Source: Bolinopsis microptera
Lineage: Eukaryota; Ctenophora; Tentaculata; Lobata; Bolinopsidae
Assembly (NCBI RefSeq): GCF_026151205.1
Contig: NC_087072.1
Location: 18,894,103-18,958,102 of the forward strand
Reading direction: 5' to 3'
DNA length: 64,000 nucleotides
Position numbers and translations under genes: made by a program. Within the stretch, counting starts at the first letter, position 1; each line of letters begins with the position of its first letter. Positions 1-9,718 of this stretch are shown one piece after another. The notes beneath the pieces are model-generated. The model made no database searches, had not been told where the DNA came from, and saw only the letters and a program-made list of their open reading frames with translations.

Positions 1-24
1 GTATTAATTACGTATCAAACGCGC

Positions 25-351
25 TCGTGGCGGAATATTCTAGACGCCAATAAGTACAAGTCCCATGGTCGATAAATATAATAATATTCAATGCACTACG
101 TATCACTTATGATTATAAAGCAAATTGGGCGCGGCATACAGCATTCACTGTGTCATAAATGTGATGAGCACGTGAGATCTTAATTGTACGTATTGTATCT
201 TCGATATCTGAAATACTAACTCATCGAGAGCTATAATATATAGTTTGAATATTATAAACATAAATAAGTTCGACATGTCTAGTTTGCTTTGGTGAGATTT
301 ATAACTAAAGTTTGATCAAATTCTGCTTTCCCGGCCAAATTTGGCTCCAAA
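25..351. repeat. Direct repeat, copy 1 (period 761 bp)
   Basis: This 327-bp stretch is repeated almost exactly at 786-1112, offset by 761 bp. Both copies begin at TCGTGGCGGAATATTC and end at TTTGGCTCCAAA. The few differences are near the right end, for example GAGATTTATAACTAAAG against GACAGTTATAACTAACG. No protein is evident. It could be a tandem duplication with a 761-bp unit running off the left edge, or the two terminal repeats of a small element with a 434-bp interior. Confidence 0.9.
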
Positions 352-785
352 TAATGGCAAATTATGGCAAGGAAGATGAATACTGACTAAGAACTATAAA
401 GCAGACTTATATACTCGATAAAATTCTAACTTGTCAACGATTACAAGTTGCATTGATTAAATCATTTTGAAATAACAGACAGTCAAGAATCAAAACGGAC
501 GATAACATTTTTGATGTGAATTAGGGCCTGTGGTGTATAATGTGGACTGATAGATTATAGATACTAATTATAGCTCCACAACTCTATTTAAATACAAGAA
601 CTAGGAAATACTTTCACCTTATCGCAGATACACATTTATGATAAGGACTCTGATGTATTTAATCAACACTTGAACGGATGTATATTTATATATATAGTAT
701 ATTTTCGGTAGTAATGATCAAGTATAAAATTACCTCACACCAATTAATATGCAGGATATAATTTGTGATTAATAAGACGCGGTGA

Positions 786-1112
786 TCGTGGCGGAATATT
801 CTAGACGCCAATAAGTACAAGTCCCATGGTCGATAAATATAATAATATTCAATGCACTACGTATCACTTATGATTATAAAGCAAATTGGGCGCGGCATAC
901 AGCATTCACTGTGTCATAAATGTGATGAGCACGTGAGATCTTAATTGTACGTATTGTATCTTCGATATCTGAAATACTAACTCATCGAGAGCTATAATAT
1001 ATAGTTTGAATATTATAAACATAAATAAGTTCGACATGTCTAGTTTGCTTTGGTGACAGTTATAACTAACGTTTGATCAAATTCTGCTTTCCCGGCCAAA
1101 TTTGGCTCCAAA
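786..1112. repeat. Direct repeat, copy 2 (period 761 bp)
   Basis: Second copy of the 327-bp repeat at 25-351, in the same orientation. It stops about 20 bp before the foldback element at 1133-1286, so the foldback may have landed at or created the end of the repeat unit. Confidence 0.9.
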
Positions 1113-1132
1113 GAAAGTGTGATAAAACATTA

Positions 1133-1286
1133 ATCACATGCCTTCTCATGCGATATCAACATTTTCAAAACTCGGCAAGCCTCGTGATTGAAAATGTCGA
1201 GCAAGCCTCGGGAAATATCGAAACTTTCGCTAACTCGGCAAGCCTCGTGGGCGAAAGTTTTGATATCGCATGAGAAGGCATGTGAT
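1133..1286. mobile_element. Multi-hairpin foldback (MITE-like) element
   Basis: Perfect 27-bp inverted arms lie at 1133-1159 and 1260-1286 (ATCACATGCCTTCTCATGCG and onward). Two further hairpins sit inside: ACATTTTCA pairs with TGAAAATGT (about 1160-1198), and AAACTTTCGC pairs with GCGAAAGTTT (about 1221-1260). Three related copies of a CTCGGCAAGCCTCGTG-like motif fall in or between the loops. A single strand would fold into a cloverleaf-like shape. There is no coding capacity and no clear target duplication. Confidence 0.75.
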
Positions 1287-1374
1287 AAATGTATAATATT
1301 TGATAATTGATATTTCAAGTTAAATGATATTTTATTTTGTTTGAGATCATCGAAAAAAATTAAGCAAATCCAGT

Positions 1375-1975
1375 TCATGAATAATCGTTAATCACAAAAG
1401 TTTCCCCAAAACAAGTAAAGCTTGTTAATATCAGATTGTTCTTATTTTCAAATACGATCTTATTCAAAAACCCTTGACTTCTCCGCTGTAAAGCAGCTGA
1501 GCAATCGACCTCTGACCCACCATCTGGGAAATTTACAGTGACAAACTCTGATCTACTGGAGAATGCTCTGTTGTAAAAGTAGTATTTATTGCACCAGGGA
1601 TGGTCGCAATCACAGTGCTCTACCGAGAATCCGCAGTGTCCAGATAGGGAGCAACATCTGAAAGGAATTATAACTATTATAATTAACTTTTATAATTATT
1701 ATAATTAATTTTTATAATTATTATAATTATAATTACAACTGGAGCTTCACTTTCTCAGTATGAATAATAGTGTAGGATTAGTAACTAGTAACTAGTTTGT
1801 CTCACTTGACAGGATGATCTTGGCTGGTTGGACACGCTGTAGAATGCTCTAATCCATCCTCGCCAATGATCTTGTGACGAGGACCACATCGGTTTACTTT
1901 AGTGGGGTGGTAGTGGATCTGAACTTGTGACTCAGACAGGGGGATCAGGAAGAGAAGGAGGAGGGATAATGACAT
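1375..1975 (-). CDS. Secreted hevein-type cysteine-rich protein, paralog A
   Basis: Two exons, 1806-1975 and 1375-1657, join in phase 2 (donor CAA|GTGAGA, acceptor TTTCAG|A) to give 150 aa. A short hydrophobic signal peptide (MSLSLLLLFLIPLSESQ) is followed by a segment shared with the copy at 6566-7178 (QVQIHYHPTKVNRCGPRHK). The eight cysteines are spaced as in hevein: CG, AC, CCS, CG, HC, DC, WC. The intron falls immediately before the CC pair. The core reads CCSLSGHCG, so the aromatic residues that contact chitin in hevein are missing. The C-terminal ~85 residues (DCSAAL, GFLNKIVF, FTCFGE) match the other paralogs and carry two more cysteines; I do not recognise this domain. By family logic the protein is exported; its target is unknown and chitin binding is doubtful for this copy. 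Confidence 0.82.
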
Positions 1976-2254
1976 AGCTAAAATCTAATTAATCTTGAAT
2001 TAAGTAATGAAACACATCATTTTATCTATCAGCAACAGTGGAATGCGAATTTGTAAAGTTTGAAACCTAAGTTTTCTTTCTCATAAAGTGATGATTCCTG
2101 ATTATACTGATAATATTCAGAATTTCGGATAATTCCTTTTATGCGATCAAGGGAAACGGATAATGAATACTAATAATGTGGAATAATTAAACAAACGCGA
2201 CGTTTTAAAAACATTAGTATAAATACAAGCATAAAATTTATTGAGACCAGTCAT

Positions 2255-3009
2255 TCAGAGGTCACCTTTCGTCTCAATAGAAAGACAAGAAATTTGGTTG
2301 AACAGTGCTTGCCACTTTTCCTCTCCTGACTCTTTGCCGTTGACAATAAATCTAATCCCGGTCACGAAACTTCCTCTCTGCTTTCCTGGTAGCACCCCCG
2401 TTAGAGCGGGACAGTTAGCTTTATTCAAATACGGATAAATGGTTATATCTTCCACGCTCGTACGACTTCTCTTCATCTCAACTCTGATAGAGACGGATCA
2501 GTTAGTTTGGAAATCAAATTGTGTTTTAAAGATAATGTGATCGATCAGAATTCTGGATTTAGTTCACTCATCAAGATAAATTAATAATTATACTGTGCTA
2601 AAAGAAGGCTTTGTTCGCCATTGTTCAAGTTAATTTGAGCTTCAGGCTTCAGGGCCCTGAGATTAATAATAAGATAATGCGGAGAATCAGTTAAAATGAT
2701 CGAATTTAATGTCCAGTTGGAAGCTTACCCGATGAACTTTATACATTTGTCACAGTCGCAGTGGTCAGCAGACTCGCCACAGAACATATGTTCGGAGCAG
2801 CAAGAATACCCCAGCCCAGGTCGAGGTCGGCAGTGTCCAGTCACATTCCTTCCTTCAAATTCCACTTTCCCGTTCCTTCCGCAACGGTTCTTTTTTACTG
2901 CTGCAGGATCATGCCAGCGTTGAGGATTTGAGAACCTCACCTTTTGAAAGTTCCCGAAGTGGAACTGAATGAGGACACCTAACATGACTAGCACTACTGC
3001 AGATTTCAT
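2255..3009 (-). CDS. Secreted hevein-type cysteine-rich protein, paralog B
   Basis: Two exons, 2729-3009 and 2255-2483, join in phase 2 (donor CGG|GTAAGC, acceptor CTATCAG|A) to give 169 aa. I chose the ATG at 3009 because MKSAVVLVMLGVLIQFHFGN is a normal signal peptide; an in-frame ATG at 3045 would add 12 residues rich in Cys. The hevein-type domain has all eight cysteines (RCG, GHC, SCCS, FCG, HC, DC, KC). The core CCSEHMFCGESADHC keeps only one aromatic (Phe) at the binding positions. Unlike paralogs A and C, the intron lies after the hevein domain. Exon 2 encodes the shared C-terminal domain (NCPAL, FVTGIRF, ISCLS), closest to the copy at 7494-7704. Likely secreted; ligand unknown. Confidence 0.82.
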
Positions 3010-4601
3010 TTCTACTCGAGATAAGCAACAACAACAAGATGACAATAGAGCAAATGATATTGTAGGCGTGACTGATTTCTCTGTGAGAAATCCGTGGTAT
3101 ACATTCCATAGCGAATATTTGGCATTTCGTAAGAACAGCTAATTTCTAGTATTGAAATGATATCATCGTTACAATGTACGTTATGATTCAGACAAAACGT
3201 ATACTCAAAGTTTGGATTTATGTAACATTTTGGGCGATTATATCGCGTGAAAGTGGTAAGTATTAGTCATTAAAGCTCCTGATCTACCAGAAAATACCGG
3301 TTGATTAAAATTCTGAATTCAAAATGTCTTATCTTTAAAGCGACATTTTATTACTTGCATTTTAAATTCATGTAATAATGAGGCTGATGAGCTTCCTTCC
3401 ATCAAATAGGAAGTTAACTATGATGTATAACCTCCGTACTAAAATGTGCTGCTTCTGGACTCTGGAGCGAAAAGAAACCCGACTAATTAATTTGTTACCA
3501 GTAACTTTCAAGATTATGGCTTATGAGAGATTTACATTTTTGTGTCTCATTTACTTTTTAATTTAATTTTGGGCGATTCAGTTCGTATTGATCAAAATTA
3601 AAAACCAAAATTATGTATAATCGGAATTTTCTAAAATTTAGTCACATCAAAATATAATTACAAACTAAAAATCAGTATAGTTGATAAGTTAACTATGATG
3701 TATATAAATTTTAATTCTAAAATCAAGATTGATTCAAAATGAATCAAGATTAACTTTCACTTCAGCTGCACCCATGATCTGTTCAAGACTAAAGTATCAT
3801 TAAACTGAGCACGATCAGTTTTATAAAACTTGAAAATCTGTAAAAGTTTACAAGTTTAGGCTGCAGCTGAAAGAGAAAGTTCGCTCTCTACGAAAGCAAA
3901 CATTATCAAGACTTATTTAAACTTTAAGGTCCGACTTGAAAAATAACAATGAATAGTAAATCTAAAACGACCTTCCAAATGGAAATTTGCTACCTAAACT
4001 AACCATAAGGAAGCAGTTCTAACGTGCTCTTCTCAAACACAAGGATATAACTTGTGAACTCGGCTAGTATATATGAAACATTTGTCATGGAGTTGTAGAG
4101 GGAGTTATGTGCCTCGCCGGGCTAAAGTAGTGGATGACCATGCTGTACGGCAAGTTAAACAAGGATCTGTAACTACTAGGTTCCGTACAGACTCAACTCT
4201 GCACCCGTGTCAATATGTTCATTATATGCAAGCCTCTTGATTTATAACCCTACCTTAGCAGTTAACTTCCATATCAACTTTTCAAGTCGGAACCTTGAAA
4301 AAATGTTTAGCATTGATAAAATACTATTGATATAATATTTGATTAAATGTGTTGCTAAAATAAATACAAATTTTCATAATTCTACATCTAAAGAATACTA
4401 TTATAAGTATAATCCACGTTTTGTTAACTATGCTAATTATCCTTTAATAAGCTAGTATATAATATATACTTGAAATGTATAAAATAACTATTGTATAATA
4501 TGTCTCTATAGCTACACTACAACTAATGTCTACGTTTACAAGTAATCTTCTTCTAATCTTCTACTACTACTACTGCTATCATCTTAAATACCAAAATATC
4601 T
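3010..4601. other. Intergenic spacer, no gene seen
   Basis: About 1.6 kb of AT-rich DNA between paralog B and the secreted helical protein. Open frames are short and unlike any family I know. No long repeat stands out. Confidence 0.6.
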
Positions 4602-5138
4602 CTAAATTTTGCTGTAAGGCTCAGCGAGATGGTTGAAATGTTCGTTGAGAAAAGTCTCCGCAATGAACATCTCCAGGACAGCTTCAAGAAGTTTATCCAC
4701 CAAGACACCTTCTCCGCCTGTCAAGTCCACCACTATCGCGTACTCTTTAAAACACGTCTGATTCAGAATGTTCGTCTTGTTCCGGATCTGAACAGCCGAC
4801 TTGCTGAAGCGTCTCCACTTGCCGTTATCGTTGAAACTCCTCTCCAATTTCCAAGAGAGCTCGTAAATCTTCTTCGCTGCAGTTACGTATTTGCGTTTTT
4901 GTGAATCATAAGCAGTTTTGGCGTCCACAAACCCCTCCAGGTCCAAGTAAGTGATCGTATCGTGAGGGGTGTTATCCAGTACATCTATCAGAATATCTAT
5001 AGAATCTCGGTGTATTTTAGTAATCTCCTCCAGGCTGTTCTTGAGGTCGTCTGCGTGACAAGAAGCAGAAGAAATGGACAAAAGTTGCACTAAGATGAGT
5101 GCGCAAGATAAACTAGCTAACTGATAGGAGAAACTCAT
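4602..5138 (-). CDS. Secreted helical protein of unknown family, 178 aa
   Basis: A single uninterrupted frame of 178 aa starts at an ATG (5138) that lies about 45 bp downstream of a good TATA box. Residues 1-26 form a signal peptide (MSFSYQLASLSCALILVQLL then SISSAS). The mature part is rich in Leu, Ile, Lys and Glu and looks all-helical, with Cys27 and Cys129 as its only cysteines and two N-glycosylation sequons (Asn120, Asn126). There is no transmembrane segment after the signal peptide. It lies between hevein-type paralogs B and C in the same orientation but does not share their domains. I do not recognise the family. The length, signal peptide, promoter and lack of stops support a real gene. 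Confidence 0.72.
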   Translation of the reverse strand: MSFSYQLASLSCALILVQLLSISSASCHADDLKNSLEEITKIHRDSIDILIDVLDNTPHDTITYLDLEGFVDAKTAYDSQKRKYVTAAKKIYELSWKLERSFNDNGKWRRFSKSAVQIRNKTNILNQTCFKEYAIVVDLTGGEGVLVDKLLEAVLEMFIAETFLNEHFNHLAEPYSKI

Positions 5139-5180
5139 TTCGGTGATTTGATCGTAAGTTACTTGTGGAAATTTCTTCAG

Positions 5181-5193
5181 ATTTTTATATACC
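5181..5193 (-). promoter_or_regulatory. TATA box of the 178-aa secreted protein gene
   Basis: On the minus strand the sequence reads GGTATATAAAAAT, a strong TATA match, 43-55 bp upstream of the ATG at 5138. It implies transcription starting near 5155-5165 and a very short 5' leader. Confidence 0.6.
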
Positions 5194-5649
5194 TTGGTAT
5201 CTAATAGCCATGGGAAATGTTTGGAGCAAATTGAAGCAAAACCCGGGACACGTGGTTTGATTTAACTGATCGTACTACATGGGTTCAGATCACAACAATT
5301 TGCAAAATTAGTTTATTCCGCCCGATTAGACGGTATATACTTTTTCATTTGAACTAGACCCACTGCAACTTACCTGGTCCAAATAACCGGCACGATATCT
5401 GATAAGATAAGCATCAACTCTTAATTCATAGCCTGGGAAACATTGAGTAGCTCACAACCGGATGTCTGACATCAAAGCTAGATAAGCCATGGGCTTTCGT
5501 GGATATGTTTAACTTGAAGGAGATGGGACGCGTTTACTCTAATAATTCACGGTTCAGGGATTTAAAAAAAGAATCAAAAAATAATTATCCTGGGAAATCT
5601 GAGGGAGGGAGGGAGAGAGGGAGGGTGGGAGGGTTTCAATTTATTCAAG

Positions 5650-6396
5650 GGTTGGGATATACTTTAATATACTTTAATATACTTTAATATACTTTAATAT
5701 ACTTTAATATACTTTAATATACTTTAATATACTTTAATATACTTTAATATAATTTAATATATTTTAAAATATAATTTAATATACTTTAATATACTTTAAT
5801 ATACTTCAATATACTTTAATATACTTTAATATACTTTAATACACTTTAATATAATTTATCTTTTTGGTGGCCTAAATCAAAATCGCTGCCCACAATAAGC
5901 TTGAAATGCAATTCTTAATCGATTCCGAAAATTTCATGCAAAAATATTGAAAACTGATGGAGTTATTTCAATTTTAATGAAGTCATTTTGGCTAGTATCC
6001 CGAACCGAGATATTATGTGCACTTTTGTTCATGGAGGTCTTTTTAATTGTATCCACTATTCAACAAATATTGAGCAATATCTTTCATAAAGTTAGTCTCA
6101 TTCAAAAATATTGAAATTTGATCGAATTTTGGGCGAAAGCTTTCATATTTGGTGCGTATGCCCAAATATGGGCATATATCTAAAACTCATAACTCAGCCA
6201 TTTTTTTACCAAACTGGATGTAAATTCATGTACTAGTCCAAAAACAGACTTATCTTGCAAATCTAAACGATGAATATAGCTCGACTAAATACTAATTTTG
6301 GGTATATTAAGGTATATTAAAATGTAGGGTTTTTCTCGATTTAGGGGCGGGGATATACTTTAATATACTTTAATATGGTCAGCCCCCCCCCCCCCC
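5650..6396. mobile_element. Candidate non-autonomous element bounded by ATACTTTAAT units and a C-run
   Basis: The left edge (GGGTTGGGATATACTTTAAT) resembles the right edge (GGGCGGGGATATACTTTAAT), which then runs into GGTCAG and 14 C residues. Near 6302-6324 the motif appears inverted (TATATTAAGGTATATTAA). The 450-bp AT-rich interior has no long frame. Homopolymer-capped elements occur elsewhere in the window (7735-8358, 58150-60330, 60980-61618). The boundaries are uncertain. Confidence 0.35.
5656..5857. repeat. ATACTTTAAT 10-bp tandem array
   Basis: About 20 copies of a 10-bp unit (ATACTTTAAT), with a few drifted units near 5741-5775 (for example ATTTTAAAAT). A purine-rich block (GGGAGGGAGGGAGAG) lies just to the left. 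The same unit reappears twice at 6353-6376. Confidence 0.9.
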
Positions 6397-6565
6397 TCAA
6401 CGTTTTTCGATCTACAGAATTAAAAAAAATAATGCACCATTTTTCAAGTGACTGGATCGATATACCGTATTCAAAATCAAACAAATTATCAACTGTTTCA
6501 TTAACAAATCTACAAACACAAGAAATAAGTTTAAACATAATTTTTCCAAACTGAACAGTCAGACA

Positions 6566-7178
6566 TCATTCTAAATCACTTTTTATCATCAAACTTTCTG
6601 CAAAGCACGTGAACTCATCAATCAAAACCTGTCCGCTGTCATTGTGAAAAACTACAGAATTTATAAATCCTTTATTAGTTGGATCCATTTCCAGTGCATT
6701 CGAACAATCGGCCACTGTTCCTCCGTCAGAATACTCGTAAGTAACAAATTCAGACTTGCTGGAGAAAGTCTTGGTGGCGGTGAAGGAGTAGTATTTGGGA
6801 CAGGTGGGACAGCAGTGGTAGGACGAATCTCCACACCACCCATGTCTGGAGCAACACCTGAAGAGAAACAGTGAAACAGTAAAGAAAAACAGTATGAGTA
6901 AAGAGAAATAGTAAAGAAAATCGGTAAAGAGAAACAGTTTACGGTGTAACCTCTCAAAACGGAATGGCGAGGACCAGAAAACTTAGAATAAATAAGGTAA
7001 CTAACCTAAACGCCCGATCTGGAGCCACTCTGCACGCAGTCGCATGTTGCACTCCTTCTTCGTCAGTAACCTTGTGACGAGGACCACATCGGTTTACTTT
7101 AGTGGGGTGGTAGTGGATCAGAACTTGTGACTCAGTCAAGGGGACCAGGAAGAGAAGGAGGACGAGGAATACTGACAT
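6566..7178 (-). CDS. Secreted hevein-type cysteine-rich protein, paralog C
   Basis: Two exons, 7006-7178 and 6566-6857, join in phase 2 (donor TTTAG|GTTAGT, acceptor CTTCAG|G) to give 154 aa. The signal peptide MSVFLVLLLFLVPLTESQ is followed by VLIHYHPTKVNRCGPRHK, nearly identical to paralog A. All eight hevein cysteines are present (RCG, AC, RCCS, WCG, HCC, TC). The core CCSRHGWCGDSSYHC keeps the second Trp of the hevein site and has a Tyr one position before the expected one, so carbohydrate binding is plausible. The intron is at the same place as in paralog A, just before CCS. The C-terminal domain (DCSNALEMDP, GFINSVVF, FTCFAE) is shared with the others. It stops at TGA 6566-6568. Confidence 0.86.
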
Positions 7179-7493
7179 AGCGCTAGAATAGATGTAATGT
7201 ATGTTGAATGTTGATATGTTTCTGCTACTGTACTGGCAACTGTCTGGACAAAGATACAGTGATGTTATTTTATGCTACCTTCATGATCAAGATTTTAGGG
7301 AAATTGATACCCTGTACTCAAATATCAAATTGGTGGAAAACGTCACACATTTTCCCAGCAACACCCAGAAATGAAAGGTGGAAAGTTATGATTAATGCGA
7401 CCTACTGTGAACCTCCATTAGAAGTTATGCAACAAAAGAAATTCGTCAGTTTTCAAAATAGCATAATTTCAGTATCACTATCATGACTTTCAT

Positions 7494-8935
7494 TTACGAA
7501 TTTTTGAAAGAAAAACAAGAAATCATGTTCATTCCGGATTCCCATTTCCCAGTTTCGGTTTCAGTGACAAAAAATCCAATGCCTGAAATAAATTGCTGAT
7601 GGAATTGGTCAGTCCCGGAAAGTTGAGAACAGTCAACTTCTTTCAAGTAGGGCTCTATTGCGATATCTGTCAGACTCATCTGACTTCTTTTCTTTTCGTC
7701 TGCCCTAATAATATGGTTACATTTTAATTGTATAAGGGGTCGTTCACATATTACGTAATCAGCCAAATGCTTACGGTTGATTACGGGGGGGGGGGGGGGG
7801 GGGTTTGGTCTTTGATTACGTAATCAAAATTTTCTATTTTAGTACCCTCTAGAATGATAAAAATTTGACAATATTTTAATACAAATTCCACTCAATTTCA
7901 CTCTGATAGTGATAGTGATACAATTTAGAAATTGATCGGATATTCGACTATAGTAAGTAGTTTAGAAGGTGATTGGCCGGATATCAATCAGAAATTTTAT
8001 TAATCTCCAGGAAAAATTCTCGAGGGCTAGGTCCTGAAAAATATTTTCGGCTTATAATGATCAGGGTGATATGAACTGTGGAGAAAAGTAGTTTCCAGGA
8101 AAATGTTTGACTTAAAAACGAATTTTACAAAACATACAAGGGGGGACCCTTGTGTTCGAACTCGAAAATTGTTGAAGGTCGAAATACGATAAAAGGGCAA
8201 CAAATTGTTTTTTTAGGTAGGGGGCTAGAGTCAGGCTATGATTACGTAATATTGCTGTCAGGTGGGGAGGGGGTTGGGTCTTGATTACGGTTGATTACGG
8301 AGGGGGGAGGGGGTAAAAATAGCTAAACTATTGAATACGTAATGTGTGAACGACCCCTCAATGTAAACATATTAGTGTTTACACTATTAACACTGTTTTA
8401 AAAATGGTCGACAATGAGGGTTGAAATATTTCACTCCACTATCCGGGCTCGAAGTGATTTAGATAACATTATTAGTGATACCATGTTAATAAATATAATA
8501 TAAACAAATATTAGAAGACACATACTGTAATATGGCGGGTTGTTCGATATACTTGACACAGTGCTGACAGGAACAGTGACTATGACTAGTCCCACACCAG
8601 CCCCACCTTGAGCAGCAGGAGTAACCGTGAGTAGAGCGAGGCTTGCAGTGTCCTGATACTAGCTCTCCTTCTACCTCCACCTTAATATGGTTCACAGTGT
8701 CACAAATAACCAACAACAGTTAATTCTGTGACGAGGTTAAGCAATAAGCGTAAACTTAAGGGAAATGTACAATAACTAAAAGTAAATACAAATTAGATAA
8801 ATCTTAAACCTTGTGTCCATGTCTGCTGCCACATCTGCTGTCAGTTCTCCAGTGTTTTGCATACTCAACAGTACCGGAGGTGCCAACGTGGATCAAGACA
8901 ATAGCGGTCAATATCACCAGAAATAGCATTTTCAT
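7494..8935 (-). CDS. Secreted hevein-type cysteine-rich protein, paralog D
   Basis: Three exons, 8810-8935, 8526-8680 and 7494-7704, give 163 aa. MKMLFLVILTAIVLIHVGTS is the signal peptide. The domain has eight cysteines, and its core CCSRWGWCGTSHSHC is the closest in the window to classical hevein: the Ser and both Trp of the binding site are present, while the last aromatic is His. The exon 1-2 junction (HGHK|VEVEG) is inferred from paralog B, which reads GKVEFEG without an intron; its splice sites (AAG|GTTTAA, ATTAAG|G) are weak, so this is the least certain join. Exon 2 ends ACA|GTATGT and exon 3 starts TTATTAG|G, in phase 2. Exon 3 holds the shared C-terminal domain (DCSQLSG, FISGIGFFV, ISCFS). 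The second intron carries a transposon-like insertion. Confidence 0.78.
7735..8358. mobile_element. Terminal-inverted-repeat element in intron 2 of paralog D
   Basis: The ends are inverted copies: AGGGGTCGTTCACATATTAC on the left and the complement of GTAATGTGTGAACGACCCCT on the right. Subterminal TTACGGTTGATTACGG repeats and a 19-base G-run (7785-7803) follow on the left; G-rich GATTACGG motifs recur at 8270-8310. No long frame, so non-autonomous. The interior at 8030-8125 resembles 58035-58140, suggesting a second, rearranged family member there. Confidence 0.7.
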
Positions 8936-9583
8936 TTTATCTTTATTCTTTATCTTGAATAGGAAAGATGATGATAATCATTTAACAAAATAGTCAGTGA
9001 TATAATAGCAAAACTGAATTTGTACACCAATTGTGAAGAAAAATACATCGAATAACGCTACTTTCATATCACATATGCTCAAAGCCTTATAACAAGATTT
9101 TTTAAAAATATTGGGCGATCGATTTAGTGAAAGGGAGCGCACTCAATTGTTTGGTCAGCCAGTCAGTGGTCACGTGTACAAATAAAAATGGATCAGAGTA
9201 ACGATAAATAAATTGTTTTCTACAAATGGGGGTGGGAATCAGAGTACGTTGTTAGTGAAGGGAGGAGCTTACCGAGGGCTTACCAGGAGCTACTCATAGT
9301 TTGATTTTGTCTCCGGCCTCTCTGGACATAACCAGTTTCAGAGTTTCAGGCTCTAAATTGGATTCCATAGAAGATTGGGTCCTTACAAAGTTACAAAAGG
9401 AAGTGTAAGTAGTAGTTTGGTAGTAAAACGTGGTTAAATGGTTGGTATGGTAGTTTATATACAATTAGTTACCAGAGAAAGGGATGTACCAAGGGACTGT
9501 TAGGGGCACTTACTAAGTAGCTCGTACCAAAATGTTTCTCCTGACATTTATTTTTACTGTATTCTGGCCAAATAGACACCCTA

Positions 9584-9718
9584 AGGGATGATACATATGT
9601 TACGTAAGTCAGCCTAGGGGGTGGGGGTTTGGAAATGCACTTCAGCTGGTGCCTACACCATAATAGGGGAAGGAGTAAGGAGGGGAAGGAGGTAGTACGT
9701 AATAAATGAACGATCCCT
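9584..9718. mobile_element. Small MITE related to the 7735-8358 element
   Basis: A 135-bp segment begins AGGGATGATACATATGTTAC and ends with the complement-like ACGTAATAAATGAACGATCC CT. The termini resemble the AGGGGTCGTTCACA ends of the element at 7735-8358, so it is probably an internally deleted relative. The interior is G-rich on the left and right flanks. Confidence 0.6.

Noticed and set aside
3379-3410. CTGATGAG followed by a CTTCCT/AGGAAG stem, resembling half a hammerhead ribozyme
   Set aside because: The second half of the core (GAAA after the stem) is missing; the sequence continues TTAACTA.
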